From Carya illinoinensis (Eukaryota; Streptophyta; Magnoliopsida; Fagales; Juglandaceae): a stretch of 64,000 nucleotides of DNA. The notes beneath the pieces are model-generated. The model was not told the DNA's origin, ran no database searches, and saw nothing but the letters and a program-made list of their open reading frames with translations. Position 1 is the stretch's first letter, and each line of letters opens with the position of its first letter. Made by a program: the position numbers and the translations under genes. Location of the stretch: contig NC_056762.1 of assembly GCF_018687715.1 (NCBI RefSeq), positions 28,375,864 to 28,439,863 on the forward strand, given 5' to 3'. Positions 10,558 to 22,398 of this stretch are shown here, in pieces.

Positions 10558-13500
10558 GCCATTGTTGAGATTCGAGGGTCAGTCACAAGGTTAACTACAA
10601 CCATGAGTGCTCAAGAGAAAGGGAAGTTCCCTACACAATCTCAGCCTAATCCCCAAGGCCAAAACCAACAATTTCAAAGTGTGGCACGAGATTCAAATGT
10701 CAAGCAAGTCAAGGCTATTACAACCTTGAGAAGTGGTAAGGTGATTGGCATTCCAGCTCAAGAGGTAGAAAAGAATGGTAACACTTCTAAACCTCCTTCT
10801 GAAAATGAGGCACATGATCCTTTGAAATTTGAAAGTGTTCCAAGCACTACACTTGCACCTTTTCCTCAAAGGTTAGCCCCTTTGCACAAAGATAAGCATC
10901 ACGCTAAAATTCTTGAAATTTTTAAGCAAGTTAGGATTAATATACCATTGTTAGATGCTATTCAACAGATTCCTGCCTATGCTAAATTTTTAAAGGATTT
11001 ATGCACCGTAAAAAGAAAATTGAATGTGCAAAAGAAAGCTTTACTTACTGAGCAGGTTAGTGCTATTATCCAAACCAACACTCCTCCCAAATACAAGGAC
11101 CTAGGATCCCCTACCATAGCTTGCATGATAGGGAGCTCAAAAATAGGCCAAGCATTATTAGACATAGGTTCAAGTGTGAACTTATTGCCTTATAATGTTT
11201 ATGTTCAGCTTGGATTGGGTGAGTTGAAATCTACTTCTATCACATTGCAGTTGGCTGATAGGTCTATTAAGATTCCTAGAGGTGTTGTGGAAGATGTTTT
11301 GGTTCAAGTAGACAAATTCTACTATCCGGTAGACTTTGTTGTACTCGACATGCAATTGACTACCCATTCTACTTTCCAAGCACCTGTTATCTTAGGAAGA
11401 CCCTTTTTGGCTACTTCTAATACACTCATAAATTGTAGAAGTGGAGTTTTAAAGTTGAGTTTTGGAAATATGACCTTTGAGCTAAATATTTTTAATCTTT
11501 GCAGGCAACCGCAAGAAGTTGAAGAAGTTCATGAAGTGAATTTGCTGGAAAATTTCATTGATGAAAATTCTGCACATTACTTTCAACTTATTGATTCTTT
11601 AGAGGAATTTGAAGAAAATTTGAAAATATTTAATAATGTTAATAACTCATCTCTTGTTTCCTCAATAGGTCAGCAAGTTACACCACCATGGAGGCCAAAA
11701 TTTGAGCAACTTCCACCACTGACATCAACCCTCAAGCCTTCGGAGGAGCAATCCCCAACTTTGGACTTCAAACCTCTTCCATTGGAGTTGAAGTATGCTT
11801 TCTTAGGACCACAAAGAACCTTCCCTATCGTAATTTCTTCTCACTTAACTAGTGAACAAGAAGAAAAATTGCTAGATGTGCTTAAGAAGCATAAAAAATC
11901 TATTGGTTGGACAATGGCTGATATAAAAGGTATAAGTCCCTTGGAGTGTACCCATAGGATTTATTTAGAAGATGATGCAAAGCCTTCTATGGAAATGCAA
12001 AGAAAGTTGAATCCCACAATGAAGGAAGTGGTTAAAGATGAGGTGTTGAAATTGCTTGATGTGGGTATCATTTACCCCATCTCGGATAGCAAGTGGGTAA
12101 GTCTCATTCATGTAGTTCCAAAAAAATCTGGGCTTACCATTGTTAAAAATGAGCAAAATGAATCGATTCCCACCAGAATTCCTACTGGTTGGCGCATATG
12201 TATAGATTATAGGAAGTTGAATGCCGCCACTAGGAAAGATTTTTCTTTGCCTTTTCTTGATCAAGTGTTAGAAAAAGTTGCTGGACATGCTTTTTATTGC
12301 TTCTTAGATGGATTCTCCGGTTACTATCAATTAGAAATAGCACCAGAGGATCAAGAAAAGACCACGTTTACTTGTGCTTTTGGTACTCTTGCTTTTAGGA
12401 GAATGCCTTTTGGTTTATGCAATGCACCAGCAACTTTTCAAAGATGCATGCTTAGCATTTTTAGTGACATAATTGAGAACACCCTGGAAGTGTTTATGGA
12501 TGATTTTTCTGTATTTGGTGATTCATTTGAGAGTTGTTTAACCAATTTACAAGCTGTTTTGGCCAGGTGTGAAGAGAAGCAATTGCTACTTAATTGGGAG
12601 AAGTGTCATTTCATGATACAACAGGGCATTGTTCTGGGACATATTGTTTCATCTAGAGGACTTGAAGTAGATAGAGCAAAAATTGAGTTGATTTCTAAAC
12701 TTCCTACACCTAAGTCAATAAAAGACATTAGATCTTTTCTTGGGCATGCGGGTTTTTATAGGAGATTTATCAAAGACTTTAGCTATACTTCTAAGCCTCT
12801 ATGTAAGCTATTGATGAATGATGTAAAATTTGATTGGACACCCGAGTGTCAAGAAGCTTTTTGTCGGCTTAAAACTTTGCTAACCACTACTCCAATTCTT
12901 CAACCTCCTGATTGGTCACTTTCTTTTGAAATCATGTGTGATGCAAGTGATTTTGCTATAGGAGCTGTTCTTGGACAGCGTAGGAACAAACTTCCTTATG
13001 TCATTTACTATGCAAGTAAAACTTTGAATTTTGTTCAAAAAAATTATTCTACTACTGAAAAAGAATTACTTGCTGTGGTATTTTCTTTAGACAAGTTTCG
13101 TGCATATATTCTTGGTTCTCCTATAGTCATCTTTACTGACCATGCAGCTCTCAAGTATTTATTGACAAAGAAAGATGCAAAACCAAGGTTGATTAGATGG
13201 ATACTTTTACTCCAGGAGTTCAATATTATCATCAAGGACAAGAAAGGAGTAGAGAATGTGGTAGCCGACCATTTGTCTAGGCTCACAATTGCTGAAACTG
13301 AACAACCGACACCTGTTCTTGATTCTTTTCCTGATGAATATCTTGTTGAAAATTTGTCTTGGTTTGCTGATATAGTTAATTTCTTGGTGACAGGACAAAC
13401 ACCACCTCATTGGAGTGCTCAAGATATACGAAAATTCATGCATGAGGTGAGATCATTCTTTTATGATGATCCTTACCTTTTCAAGTATTGTTCTGATCAA

Positions 13501-14635
13501 ATCATTAGGAAGTGTGTGCCCAATGATGAAATTTCTGGTGTCTTAAATTTTTGCCATACGGAAGCTTGTGGTGGGCATTTTTCAGCCCACAAAACAGTGG
13601 CCAAAATTCTTCAAAGCGGATTTTATTGGCCAACAATGTTCAAGGATGCCTTTAGTTTTTGTAAAACTTGTGAACCTTGTCAGAAATTAGGAGGAATCAC
13701 TAGGAGAAATATGATGCATATGCAACCCATACTAGTGATTGAAATTTTTGATTGTTGGGGGATAGATTTTATGGGACTATTTCCTTCTTCTTATGGCTAT
13801 TTATACATTTTGCTTGCTGTTGACTATGTTTCTAAGTGGGTTGAGGCAGTCCCTCGCAAATCTAATGATCATCAAGTTGTTTTAAAATTTTTGAAAGAAA
13901 ACATTTTTGCAAGGTTTGGCAACCATAATTAGTAATAATGGCACCCACTTTTGTAACAAGCATTTCTCGGCCTTAATGAAGAAGTATGGTATCCATCATA
14001 AAATCTCTACTCCCTATCATCCTCAAATCAATGGACAAGCTGAACTAGCAAATAGGGAGATTAAAAACATTCTTGAAAAAAAAGTTAGCCCAAACAGGAA
14101 GGATTGGTCTTTGAGATTGTCTGATGCCTTGTGGGCTTATAGAACAGCCTTTAAAACCATTTTGGGCATGTCTCCATATAGACTAGTGTATGATAAGGCT
14201 TGCCATTTGCCTGTAGAGTTGGAACATAGAGTGTATTGGGCCATTAAGCAATGCAATTTTAACATTGATAAATCTGGTTGTGTGAGAAAATTGAAGTTGT
14301 CTGAGTTGGATGGGTTGAGGATGGATGCCTACAACAACTCTAAGTTGTCCAAAGAAAGAATGAAGAACTTCCATGACAAACACATCCAACGTAAGACTTT
14401 TGAGTCTAATCAAAAAGTGTTATTATACAACTCTCGATTACACTTGTTCCCTGGTAAGTTAAGGTCTCGATGGAGTGGGCCTTATGTGGTACAAACTGTT
14501 TTTCCTCATGGTGCTATAGAGATAATGAATCCTCTCAATGGTAACATTTTTAAGTTTAATGGTCAAAGGCTCAAGCCTTTTATTTCTAACTTTGTACCTG
14601 AGGAATCTACTCTACATTTGCTTGATCCTAATTGA
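10558..14635 (+). pseudogene. Athila pol (protease, reverse transcriptase, RNase H, integrase), frameshifted
   Basis: The frame after the gag stop stays open from the codon following 10557 to 13932; ATG 10603 is the first methionine. Domains in order: aspartic protease (LLDIGSSVNLLPY, catalytic Asp at 11161); reverse transcriptase (CFLDGFSGYYQ; FMDDFSVFG at about 12493); RNase H (MCDASDFAIGAVLG near 12930); integrase HHCC zinc domain (CHTEACGGHF ... CKTCEPC, 13550-13680) and the first catalytic Asp (CWGIDFMG). Near 13915-13930 the reading shifts and continues at 13907-14635 with SNNGTHF and [10 protein letters not shown], ending in TGA. The second catalytic Asp of the DDE triad is Asn here (SNNG instead of the usual SDGG). 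Integration activity from this copy is excluded on sequence grounds. Reverse transcription enzymes otherwise look intact. Confidence 0.9.
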
Positions 14636-15846
14636 TGGTTCTTGATCTATCCATTTCTTTTCATTGTCTTCTTTTGTTCTTCAGTTTTTATCTTTTATTT
14701 TGGCTGCATTCCTTTCAAAGCTATCCAGGTACTTCCTTTTCCTCTTTCCTTCAGTTTTTCTTTGAATTTTTTGTTCTTCTTTTAGTTGTTTTGCCCCTTA
14801 ACTGCTCTCTTTGTGTAAATTCTTTCGTTTCTCTTGCATCATTGAGGACAATGCTACAATCTAGTTGGGGAGTGGAAGAGAATTTATTTCTCTGTTTGTA
14901 TGCCTTAAACATATTTTGGTCCACTTTGGGGGAGTGTTAGTAATGAGTTGAAAGCAGATTAAATCCCTCATTCTTGAAGTTTACACGCTGGAAAGTGATT
15001 AAAAAAAAAAAGATTTGTTGAGGTCATGGAACATGTGGAATGTAGTGCAAATATGAGTATATGTCAAAAGAGGGACTTATCCATTTTATTTAGTTGTTAA
15101 ACCAATGGAAAGATGTTAAAAGTTTTGCTAAAACAAACACAACACATACCCGAAAGGCCTAGAAAGACTACATTGAGTCATTGTTGGTTGATTTACACTT
15201 CAATTATTTGAGACTCTAATGAACCATATCCTAATGGCTTAGGAAGAAATCTGAAATAAATTAAATGAGAAAAGGGACAAGGCAGGGATCCAAAAAAAAA
15301 AATCTTTTAGGTAGACTAGTGGTAAGGGCTGACTTGTGAAAATGTGGGTAGGCGCACATTCATAGGTCCGATTCCCCCACTAGGAAATCTAAAAACATAA
15401 ATTACATCTGTGTAGTGGAAAAGGCTGCCTATTACCGGGGTCCTTACAAAAAAAAAAGTAGGCGCCTTTCAAAGTGTAATAGCGTGAAAATCGCCACTAT
15501 AACGATTTTGAATTAGAGTAAGACCATGTAGTTTTCTCAGATTGGTTGTTGTGATTGAAACTGTTAATGTCTCTTGGTAGTCGATCTTGGAATTCTAACC
15601 CCATTTCCATGCACTTGAAAGAAAGCAAGCTTTGTTACATGTAATTCCCTTGGTTGATTAACTAAGTTGTGTATAAATCTCTTAGTTGATACAAAATTCA
15701 GATTAATCTATCTCCAAGTGTACTTAAACTCAACAAGTCTATTTCATGGCATGTGATTCTCAGATTTTCTCAAGTTGGTAATTTCACCTTTGCATGAATT
15801 CATTCGCTTTATTTGCTAGAGTCTAGCAAAAAGCTAGTTGGGGGTG
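14636..15846 (+). other. Athila 3' non-coding region with G-rich primer tract
   Basis: It lies between pol and the right LTR. It contains the 'ttgaggacaatg' and 'tttgggggagtg' motifs (about 14847 and 14922) common after pol in plant Athila/Tat elements. It ends with the G-rich 'agttgggggtg' immediately before the LTR at 15847, the likely plus-strand primer. A hydrophobic frame at 14632-14940 overlaps the motifs and is probably not a gene; I see no credible envelope-like gene. A SINE is inserted at about 15305-15457. Confidence 0.65.
15305..15457 (+). mobile_element. tRNA-derived SINE inserted in the Athila 3' region
   Basis: A box-A-like TAGACTAGTGGTAAGG (about 15312-15327) is followed about 40 bases later by a box-B-like GGTCCGATTCC (about 15366-15376), the internal RNA polymerase III promoter arrangement. 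The unit continues through a short non-tRNA body and ends near 15448 in a run of A. A-runs also lie directly before it, so the target duplication is probably poly-A and its limits cannot be fixed. It cannot be a functional tRNA: the acceptor stem and anticodon arm do not fold. It resembles the Au-type SINEs of flowering plants, but family assignment is inference. Confidence 0.6.
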
Positions 15847-17776
15847 TGATAAAGTGATAAAACTACATAATTAAGTTACTTAAGTGAATAAACTGTTAAA
15901 CCAAAAATGATTTAAGTACTTAATTATATAGTATATCATGATACTTGAGACCATTGATAAATTTTAATATTTTTTTGTGCTTAAAAAGATTTATAACACA
16001 ATTGTTTCACATCAAAATAAATATTTTAATTTTAATCTTCCCATATGATGTTTATGCGTTGCAGGACATTTTGACAAGTCATAAACAAATGCAAAAGGGG
16101 ATGCAAGTTGCAAGCTACAACAGAGCAGTGCAACTCATGACAATCACGCTGGATTTCGTTGGAAAGCAGGAGCACGTTGCAGGAGAGAGGGCGGCTTCAT
16201 CATTTGTTTTTCTCAGCTTTACTTATTTTATTTTTTTCGTTCCAGACAGTTTGGTTTTTCAGTAGCTTTTGGCATGTGAATTGCTTTTTGGTTCCAGACT
16301 AAGCACTAGTAGTAAAGTAGCTTCTTGCATTTTATTTTCATAGGTTTACTTTCTTTCTTTTTTTTTTTCTTCCAGACAAAGCTTTACTTTCGTTTAGACC
16401 CTTAGACGGCTGCTTTGTTTTTTTGCAAACATTATTTTTACTTTGCCTTTTCGTTGGAGACCTGGAGCGGGTGAATATATTTTTTTTCTTCTTGTTGTTT
16501 AGTTTTCGTTCATAGGAGTAGGTAGCAGCAGAGTTGTTAATTCCTTTCTTTCATTTCAGATGCTAGGCAGCTGGAGAATTTATTGTTTTTGTTTTCTTTT
16601 CATTTTACCTTTCATTCCAGACCTTGGGCAGCTGGAGAATTTATTTTACTTTTTTTTCCTTGCTTCACTTGGTTGATCTTCTTTCGTTTTCGGAACTTAC
16701 TTTTCATTTGGAGTAGTTTCGGTAGTACTTCATAGTCTTTATCTTTTTGCTTCTTCAGAGATTTGAGCCGGCTGTTTTTCTGGGATTTTATTCTTCTTTT
16801 CATTTGAGATGCAGGTGGCTGGTATTTATTTTACATTACTCACTTTGTTTTCGGGAGAGACCTTCAGACAGCACAGTAGAGTTTTAGTTTTATTTTCTTT
16901 TTGCTCGTTTTACTGAAGGCGGCTGGGTTTTGGCTCTTATTTTCACTTTGTCTCTTTCGTTCGGCAGCAGGAGTAGCGTTCCCTTCATTAGACAGTTTTT
17001 AGTTTTATTTATTTATTTAGTTTTGATTTGTTTTATGTCTTTGAGCTTTGACCGTTTGAACTGCTGGGTATTTTATAAACCATCTATTTTGCATTCTAAG
17101 ATTTATTCTATGTTGGTATTTTCTTTAATTTTTAATATGACTTTACTTAGATTAATCTTTGCTGTTAAAATTATCATGTGTAGCTAATTTCTTTAGCTTG
17201 GATTGTGGAATGAGACTTGATTTATTTTGGGATCCTAGTTTAATGCAATATTTTATTGTTGAATGTTGATTTCACTACGTTACTAGTTGGATTTAAATTG
17301 AAAATAGATTGTGGCTCTTGCTCTTGTTTTGTTGTTGACGTAAGGCACAACAAAAGCTTGAAAATTATCAAGGCTTCTCTCGATTGATTGTTAATGTGTG
17401 TTTGGCTAGTAAACTAGAAAATTCCTTAGAAAAATATTGCAAAACTTGAGTATAACTTTTTATCTTCCGATTATTAATGCCTTGATTGGGTTGTTAATCG
17501 AGAAAATTATCTAGAATCCAAAATAAAGAGAGTCTCAAACCCAACCCAAATATTTGTTAATTTGCCTTTTTGATTAGAAACTCTAATTTCAACTTCGATT
17601 TTTTTTTTTTGCATTGCATTTTAATTTTATTTTCATCTCTCATAATCGACACATTTGTTACTCAAAAATCTCATATACGCTTTGATAACCCTTTGTCCCT
17701 GTGGAATACGATCCTGGACTTATCCTTGATATAACTTGACACTTCTACACTTGGAAGCACATTTGAGACCGAGTCA
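15847..17776 (+). repeat. Athila 3' LTR
   Basis: This 1,930-bp repeat matches the 5' LTR almost base for base. Scattered differences include a longer T run near 17600. It ends GAGACCGAGTCA and is followed by the target duplication CATTT (17777-17781). Confidence 0.95.
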
Positions 17777-17781
17777 CATTT

Positions 17782-18711
17782 CACACGTGATAGGCTCGAT
17801 CTTAGAGAGGTTTTTCTAGATTGTTATACCTATTTTAATCACATTTCGATGCAAATTCCTTAGAAAACCGGATAATAGAAAATTTTAAAACTACTTATCA
17901 CACCACTAGTACATTTAAAATATGTACACTTATAAAAAATTGATAGTTAAACAGTAAAATAAATATGGAGGAACACAATGCCCCTAAGCTAAGTTGTCCA
18001 TAGTTTTTCTCATAAAACTGTAATTTATTAAAAAATAGAAAAATGTTTTGGTTGGGAAAACTTCAAGCTTTTATTTTCTGACTCTTCAAAAATGCAAGAC
18101 ACCTCTTATCAGAGGCTGAATCCCACCGAAGCATGTAAATCAATACTAATACTTTTTTGAAGAGGACACAACCCCATAAGTTTTATTGAAATGATACTAA
18201 TACTAATGTATGGTCAGATGCATTTAGATCATCTTCCAACAAATGGTAGGTACCATTTACCCAATGGGAATCTTTTTTCTACTCTTTTGGTTGTGATACA
18301 CTATAGCATTATTGAGTGTGTGTCTTTGTAGGTTAAAAAAGCTTCAAATGCTAGCACAAGTGAGTTAAAGAAAAATTGAACATATACATGTCTTAATTCG
18401 GGTATTTTCTTTGGTTTCTCTCATAAGAGGGGTGTTCTAGCACTTAAACATTGCAAGTTATTTATATGGGGATGATGATTCAATATACACTTAACTCATC
18501 ACTTGTATAAAATCTGCCATAAGAAGAATTTGCATGTGAGCTCAATTGGAGAATCAATTGAAGATGGTAAAAAATAGAAGAAAACATCTAATAACTCTAT
18601 ATGGTACAATTATTGGCCAATGAATCCTGAACACATGATATTTTGCCTTCTCTCACATACGGGTCCCATGTTTTAACTATCACAACCTATGTTTAATTGC
18701 CTTTAATGGTT
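17782..18711. other. Genomic spacer between the Athila and Tekay elements
   Basis: This is the continuation of the locus interrupted by the Athila insertion, up to the CAAAT duplication of the Tekay element. It is AT-rich with no recognisable coding exon. Because the FRS fossil lies on the minus strand left of the insertion, any promoter it had would now be here or beyond; that is inference. Confidence 0.4.
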
Positions 18712-18716
18712 CAAAT

Positions 18717-20861
18717 TGTGATGATCCTCTTTTGCCTGTATTTTCACTTAAGTGTTGTTTTTATTTTAATTAATATATTAGTTTATTTATTTTTAATTAA
18801 TGTATTTTAATTGGTTTTTATTTATTTGATGTGGTGTTTAATTTATTTAGTCATTTTACGGTTTTTAAAATCGTTTTCGACGGATCAGTTTTGGTTTCCG
18901 GAGTGAGGACTGGACCTCATTTCTTTTCCCTCATCTTTTCTTTTTCTTTTCTCTTTTTCCTTTTTCTTTTTTTCCTTTTTCCTTCTTTTTCTTTATTTTT
19001 CTTTCTTTTCTTCTTCTTTCTTCTCCTTTCTCTCCCGCGTACGCCGAATAGCTTCTTTTTCTCCTTCCCGTCGCTGCCTCTTTGACCGCCTAGTTCTCTG
19101 CCGTCCGGCCACCGTTTAGTGGACCACCACCACCATTCTCTTCCCCTTCCACCAGAGATCATCCCCACCAATTTTCAGAGCCATTGGACCAGCCGTTAGC
19201 CACCCCGAGCCCCCGGAAGTCACTGCACCTGCTCTATTTTTGCCCCTGTCGCCAGTTGCTTTCGCAGCCCAGAACCGCCGCTCGCCGGGGGCGTGGCCTA
19301 CACCACCTACCCAGTTTTCTTCCCCTCTCACCGATGAACATCCCCACCAAGTTTCACCTCCATCCGAGCCACCGTTAGCCACCACGAGCTCCTCCAAGCC
19401 ATACGGTTTTTCACCGATTTCGGCGCCGTCACACCACCTCCAGCCACCATCTCTTCACAGCTTCTTCCCCTACCTCTTGCCGACCTAAACCACTCATTTT
19501 CGGCCTCAATCCATTGCCGGAGCAACTCCCACGAGCTCAACTCCGTTCAGCCCCATTTTGGCCTTCGACCGCCATTTCCACCACCACCCACGGCCAAAAC
19601 TCATTTCCCTTAACTTCATAAATATCTCAAGGTCATTCCCTATCAATCCTGAGCCTTGGTTTGTCCCCATTCAAAAGTGGGTATTTTACAACCACGGCCA
19701 CAGTGAAGTTTCACTGTTACGTTGCTTTCCTTCCGCCGTTTGCAACGCCGCGAGCTTTCTAAAAATACCATATAGCGCTGTAAGTATTTTCCAAACCCTA
19801 CTTTTATAAATATATTTTGTTCATTCAATAATTAATTGTTGTTGGTTGGCTGATTCCGGACTGAGTCCGAGGAGTTCGGGGGTCGGATGGATGGAGGACG
19901 GAGTTGTTTGTTTTATTGATGTATGGATGGATGATTGTTTTGTGCATTGATATCACATTTACATGGTGCATGCACATGCGTTTTAATTAAATTGAGAAAA
20001 TCCTGTTTTATTGGCGTAAGTGGATTTTCGGGTGCGTGTGTATCACGACCCCAAGCTGGGATGGGGTATTATTCCGGTGGAGCTCCTCTGGTCACTCGGG
20101 AGCGTAATAAACTGAGTGACGTCCCTTGAGTTGTCGCTGGGCGACGACAAGAGCGGGGGCTAAGGGATGCTTGGCTACGAACGCGCGGGGCGCGAAACTG
20201 GGCATCGCTCGTTTAGGTGTCACATGAGTGGTCGTTACCTGCGATGTGACACTAGAGCCAGGCTGTGCGGATGACCACTAGGGGAGGTCATGGTGCATAC
20301 GGATTAATTGGTAAACGGTTTGAATTTGATATGGGCCAAATGTGACTTTTGGCGTGATATTTGGAAAGGATTTGTTTTTGGGCCAAATGGGATTTTTGGC
20401 GTGTGTGGAAAAATATGATTTTATGGGTTTTGTGCATTGGCATCACTTCATGCATATTGTTTGAGTTCTATATGTTTTTATCTGGTGGTGTTTAGATTTT
20501 ACTTACCTGGGCACCATTTTTGGTACCGTAAATTTTGGTGCAGAGATCGAGGATGAGATGGAGGAGGCTGAGCCCGAGGATGCGGCTCTGTCGGGGTGCT
20601 GAAGTTTATGCTTTGCATTTAGTTTAAATTTATGTTTGTGTCTTGTAATATTTATTTATGTATGTGTTGAACAGCTTTGTATTAAACAAGAAAAATTCTG
20701 GTACTTAGTTATTGACTTGCTTTTCGCTGCATATTTCTCGTGCACATTCGTCGCTTATATACACACACTTGGCACACGTCGATAGGATGATGACCCGTGA
20801 TGTCATCATCCAGATATCTCGATTTCCCCGTGTTCGTGCGTGGGGATTTGGGGGCGTCACA
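18717..20861 (+). repeat. Tekay 5' LTR
   Basis: 2,145 bp. It contains a pyrimidine tract (about 18925-19035), a GC-rich block to about 19600, a splice-donor-like 'ctgtaagtatt' near 19780, and the hairpin CGGAC-TGA-GTCCG near 19857. It is about 90 bp shorter than the right LTR because it has one instead of two copies of a unit beginning 'gcttggctacgaacgcg' (near 20170). Confidence 0.92.
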
Positions 20862-20876
20862 CAAATGGGTCACAGG

Positions 20877-20888
20877 TGGTATCAGAGC
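20877..20888 (+). other. Primer-binding site, initiator tRNA-Met type
   Basis: TGGTATCAGAGC is the standard complement of the initiator tRNA-Met 3' end used by most plant Copia and chromovirus elements. It lies 15 bases inside the LTR rather than the usual few; the extra bases match the sequence right of the 3' LTR. Confidence 0.85.
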
Positions 20889-21165
20889 GGTTTGGCTCTG
20901 GATAAAACCACATGTCCCGTAGGTAGTACCAGAATGTTTTTAAGGTTGTGTTTTAAAAATTATGTTAAGTAAAGTTGTTATTTGATTTATTTTATTTGTT
21001 CGAGCTTGTTTGCGTGTTTTTACTTATTTAGTTATGTTTTTGCAAGCTGGTTTCTTTTTGTTTCTTTTTATGTGGTGTTGGTCTTTGCTTTTTGTTTTTG
21101 TTTGTTATTGGTTTTTTTTGTTTTTGTTTTCTTAAAGGGGGTCAAAGGTTGTGGTGGCAGGAAAA

Positions 21166-22398
21166 ATGGTGAGACCAAGGAAATCTACTTAGGAGCCACG
21201 GGACAATACATCAAGAGATGACTCCATAGCCCAAGCAATACGGCAGATGACGGCGTTTATGCAACAGAATTTTAGGCTACAGCAGACAGGGCCTTGGCCA
21301 CAACCAGGAGGACCTTGGCCACAACAAGGGGGTCCCTGGCCGCCACAAGGAGGGCTTTGTCCGCAACAATAAGGACTTTGGCCGCAACCAGGAGGTCCTT
21401 GGCCACATCAGGGAGGGCCTTGGCTATACCCGGGAGGATCTAGTAGCATGGTGCAAGCCGGATGCACCTATGAGCGCTTTCTGGCGCATAGGACTCCACA
21501 CTTCACTAGAGAAGAGGATCCACTTCAGGCTGGAAAGTGGATCAAGGACTTGGAAAGAACTTTTGAGGTGTGTGGTTGCACCGAGGCACAACAAGTACTC
21601 TACGCCAGCTATCTGTTGCAAGGCACCGCTTCTGATTGGTGGGATACCAAGAGGGTGATGCTGGAATCAGAATTGGGATCCTTAGTCGTTGTGACCTGGC
21701 AGCGTTTCAAGAAAGAATTTAACGACCGCTTCTTTCCCGCTTCTGTAAGGAAGCAAAAGGCAAGAGAGTTCTCAAATTTGGTTCAAGGGAGCACGACAGT
21801 GGAACAGTATGCCTGAAGATTTATAGAACTTGGGCGGTTTGCTCCCCACCTCATCGCCACCAAGGAGATGCGAGCTGAGCGTTTCCAGGAGGGACTACGC
21901 TGTGATATACGCCGTATGGTGGTCAGCCACCAGATATCCACTTTTCAGGACTTAGTGGATGTGGCCACCCTTGTCGAGTGAGAGAATAATCTGAGTATGG
22001 GCTCCCCTTCAGGTCATAAGAGGCGGAGTTTTTCTAATGAAGGAAGCAACTCAGGTTCGCCTTAGAAATTTATTCAGCGAACCGGAACTCGACCTCAAGC
22101 GTCCTCAGGTGTTCGTATGGGAGGACGGGTGCCAATTTGTGGAGCATGTAATAGAGATCATGAGGGCGAGTGTCGGCTGAGTGGCGGACCCCAGTGTTAC
22201 CGATACGGCCAAGTGGGCCATATTGCTCGTGAGTGCCCCATCAGAGTTCAAGGAAGCTGTGGAGGTAGACACGGAGGAAGAACAAATCCAAGACAAGCAG
22301 TGCAAGCCCTGGTTTATGCTGTCACACCCAGAGATATGGATGATGAGGTGCCAGCGACCCATGATGCTGGAGTAATTACAGGTATGGATTTAATTTAA
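21166..22398 (+). pseudogene. Tekay gag with heptapeptide repeats and degraded zinc knuckle
   Basis: From ATG 21166 one phase can be followed through five stops (21190, 21370, 21814, 21979, 22063) to TAA 22396. Most fall where a C-to-T or G-to-A change would give a stop. The N-terminal part carries seven copies of a GGPWPQx repeat. The capsid domain shows FTREEDPLQAGKWIKDLERTF, ASDWWDTKR and KKEFNDRFFPASVR. The C-terminal zinc region has CGACNRDHEGECR followed by CYRYGQVGHIARECP. In the latter the second Cys of the CCHC knuckle is Tyr, so RNA binding would be impaired even without the stops. Confidence 0.85.
21286..21432 (+). repeat. Seven 21-bp repeats coding GGPWPQx in Tekay gag
   Basis: Seven consecutive 21-base units read in the gag frame as variants of Gly-Gly-Pro-Trp-Pro-Gln-x: PWPQP, PWPQQ, PWPPQ, LCPQQ, LWPQP (starting with a stop), PWPHQ and PWLYP. 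The units differ mainly at third codon positions and at the last residue, so the array is old enough to have diverged but kept its length multiple of three. It lies before the capsid domain, where related elements usually have a Gln/Pro-rich linker. Confidence 0.85.

Larger units (their letters stand above)
5030..17776 (+). mobile_element. Complete Athila-lineage Ty3/Gypsy retrotransposon (12.7 kb, nested insertions)
   Basis: The two LTRs (5030-6954 and 15847-17776) start TGAT and end GTCA, and are flanked by the 5-bp target duplication CATTT (5025-5029 and 17777-17781). A primer-binding site matching the 3' end of tRNA-Asp lies just inside the left LTR. Gag, protease, reverse transcriptase, RNase H and integrase follow in Ty3/Gypsy order. 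The tRNA-Asp primer and reverse-transcriptase wording (CFLDGFSGYYQ, FMDDFSVFG) fit the Athila lineage. The LTRs differ at only about 3 of their first 100 bases, so the insertion is fairly recent. It is disabled by three in-frame stops, an integrase frameshift and a solo LTR inside gag. No chromodomain is seen. Confidence 0.95.

Noticed and set aside
14632..14940. 102-residue hydrophobic frame after Athila pol, possible envelope-like gene
   Set aside because: It is T-rich composition, overlaps conserved non-coding motifs and lacks envelope-type features.
15305..15380. tRNA gene
   Set aside because: Box A and B motifs exist but the cloverleaf does not form and an A-tail follows; a SINE fits better.
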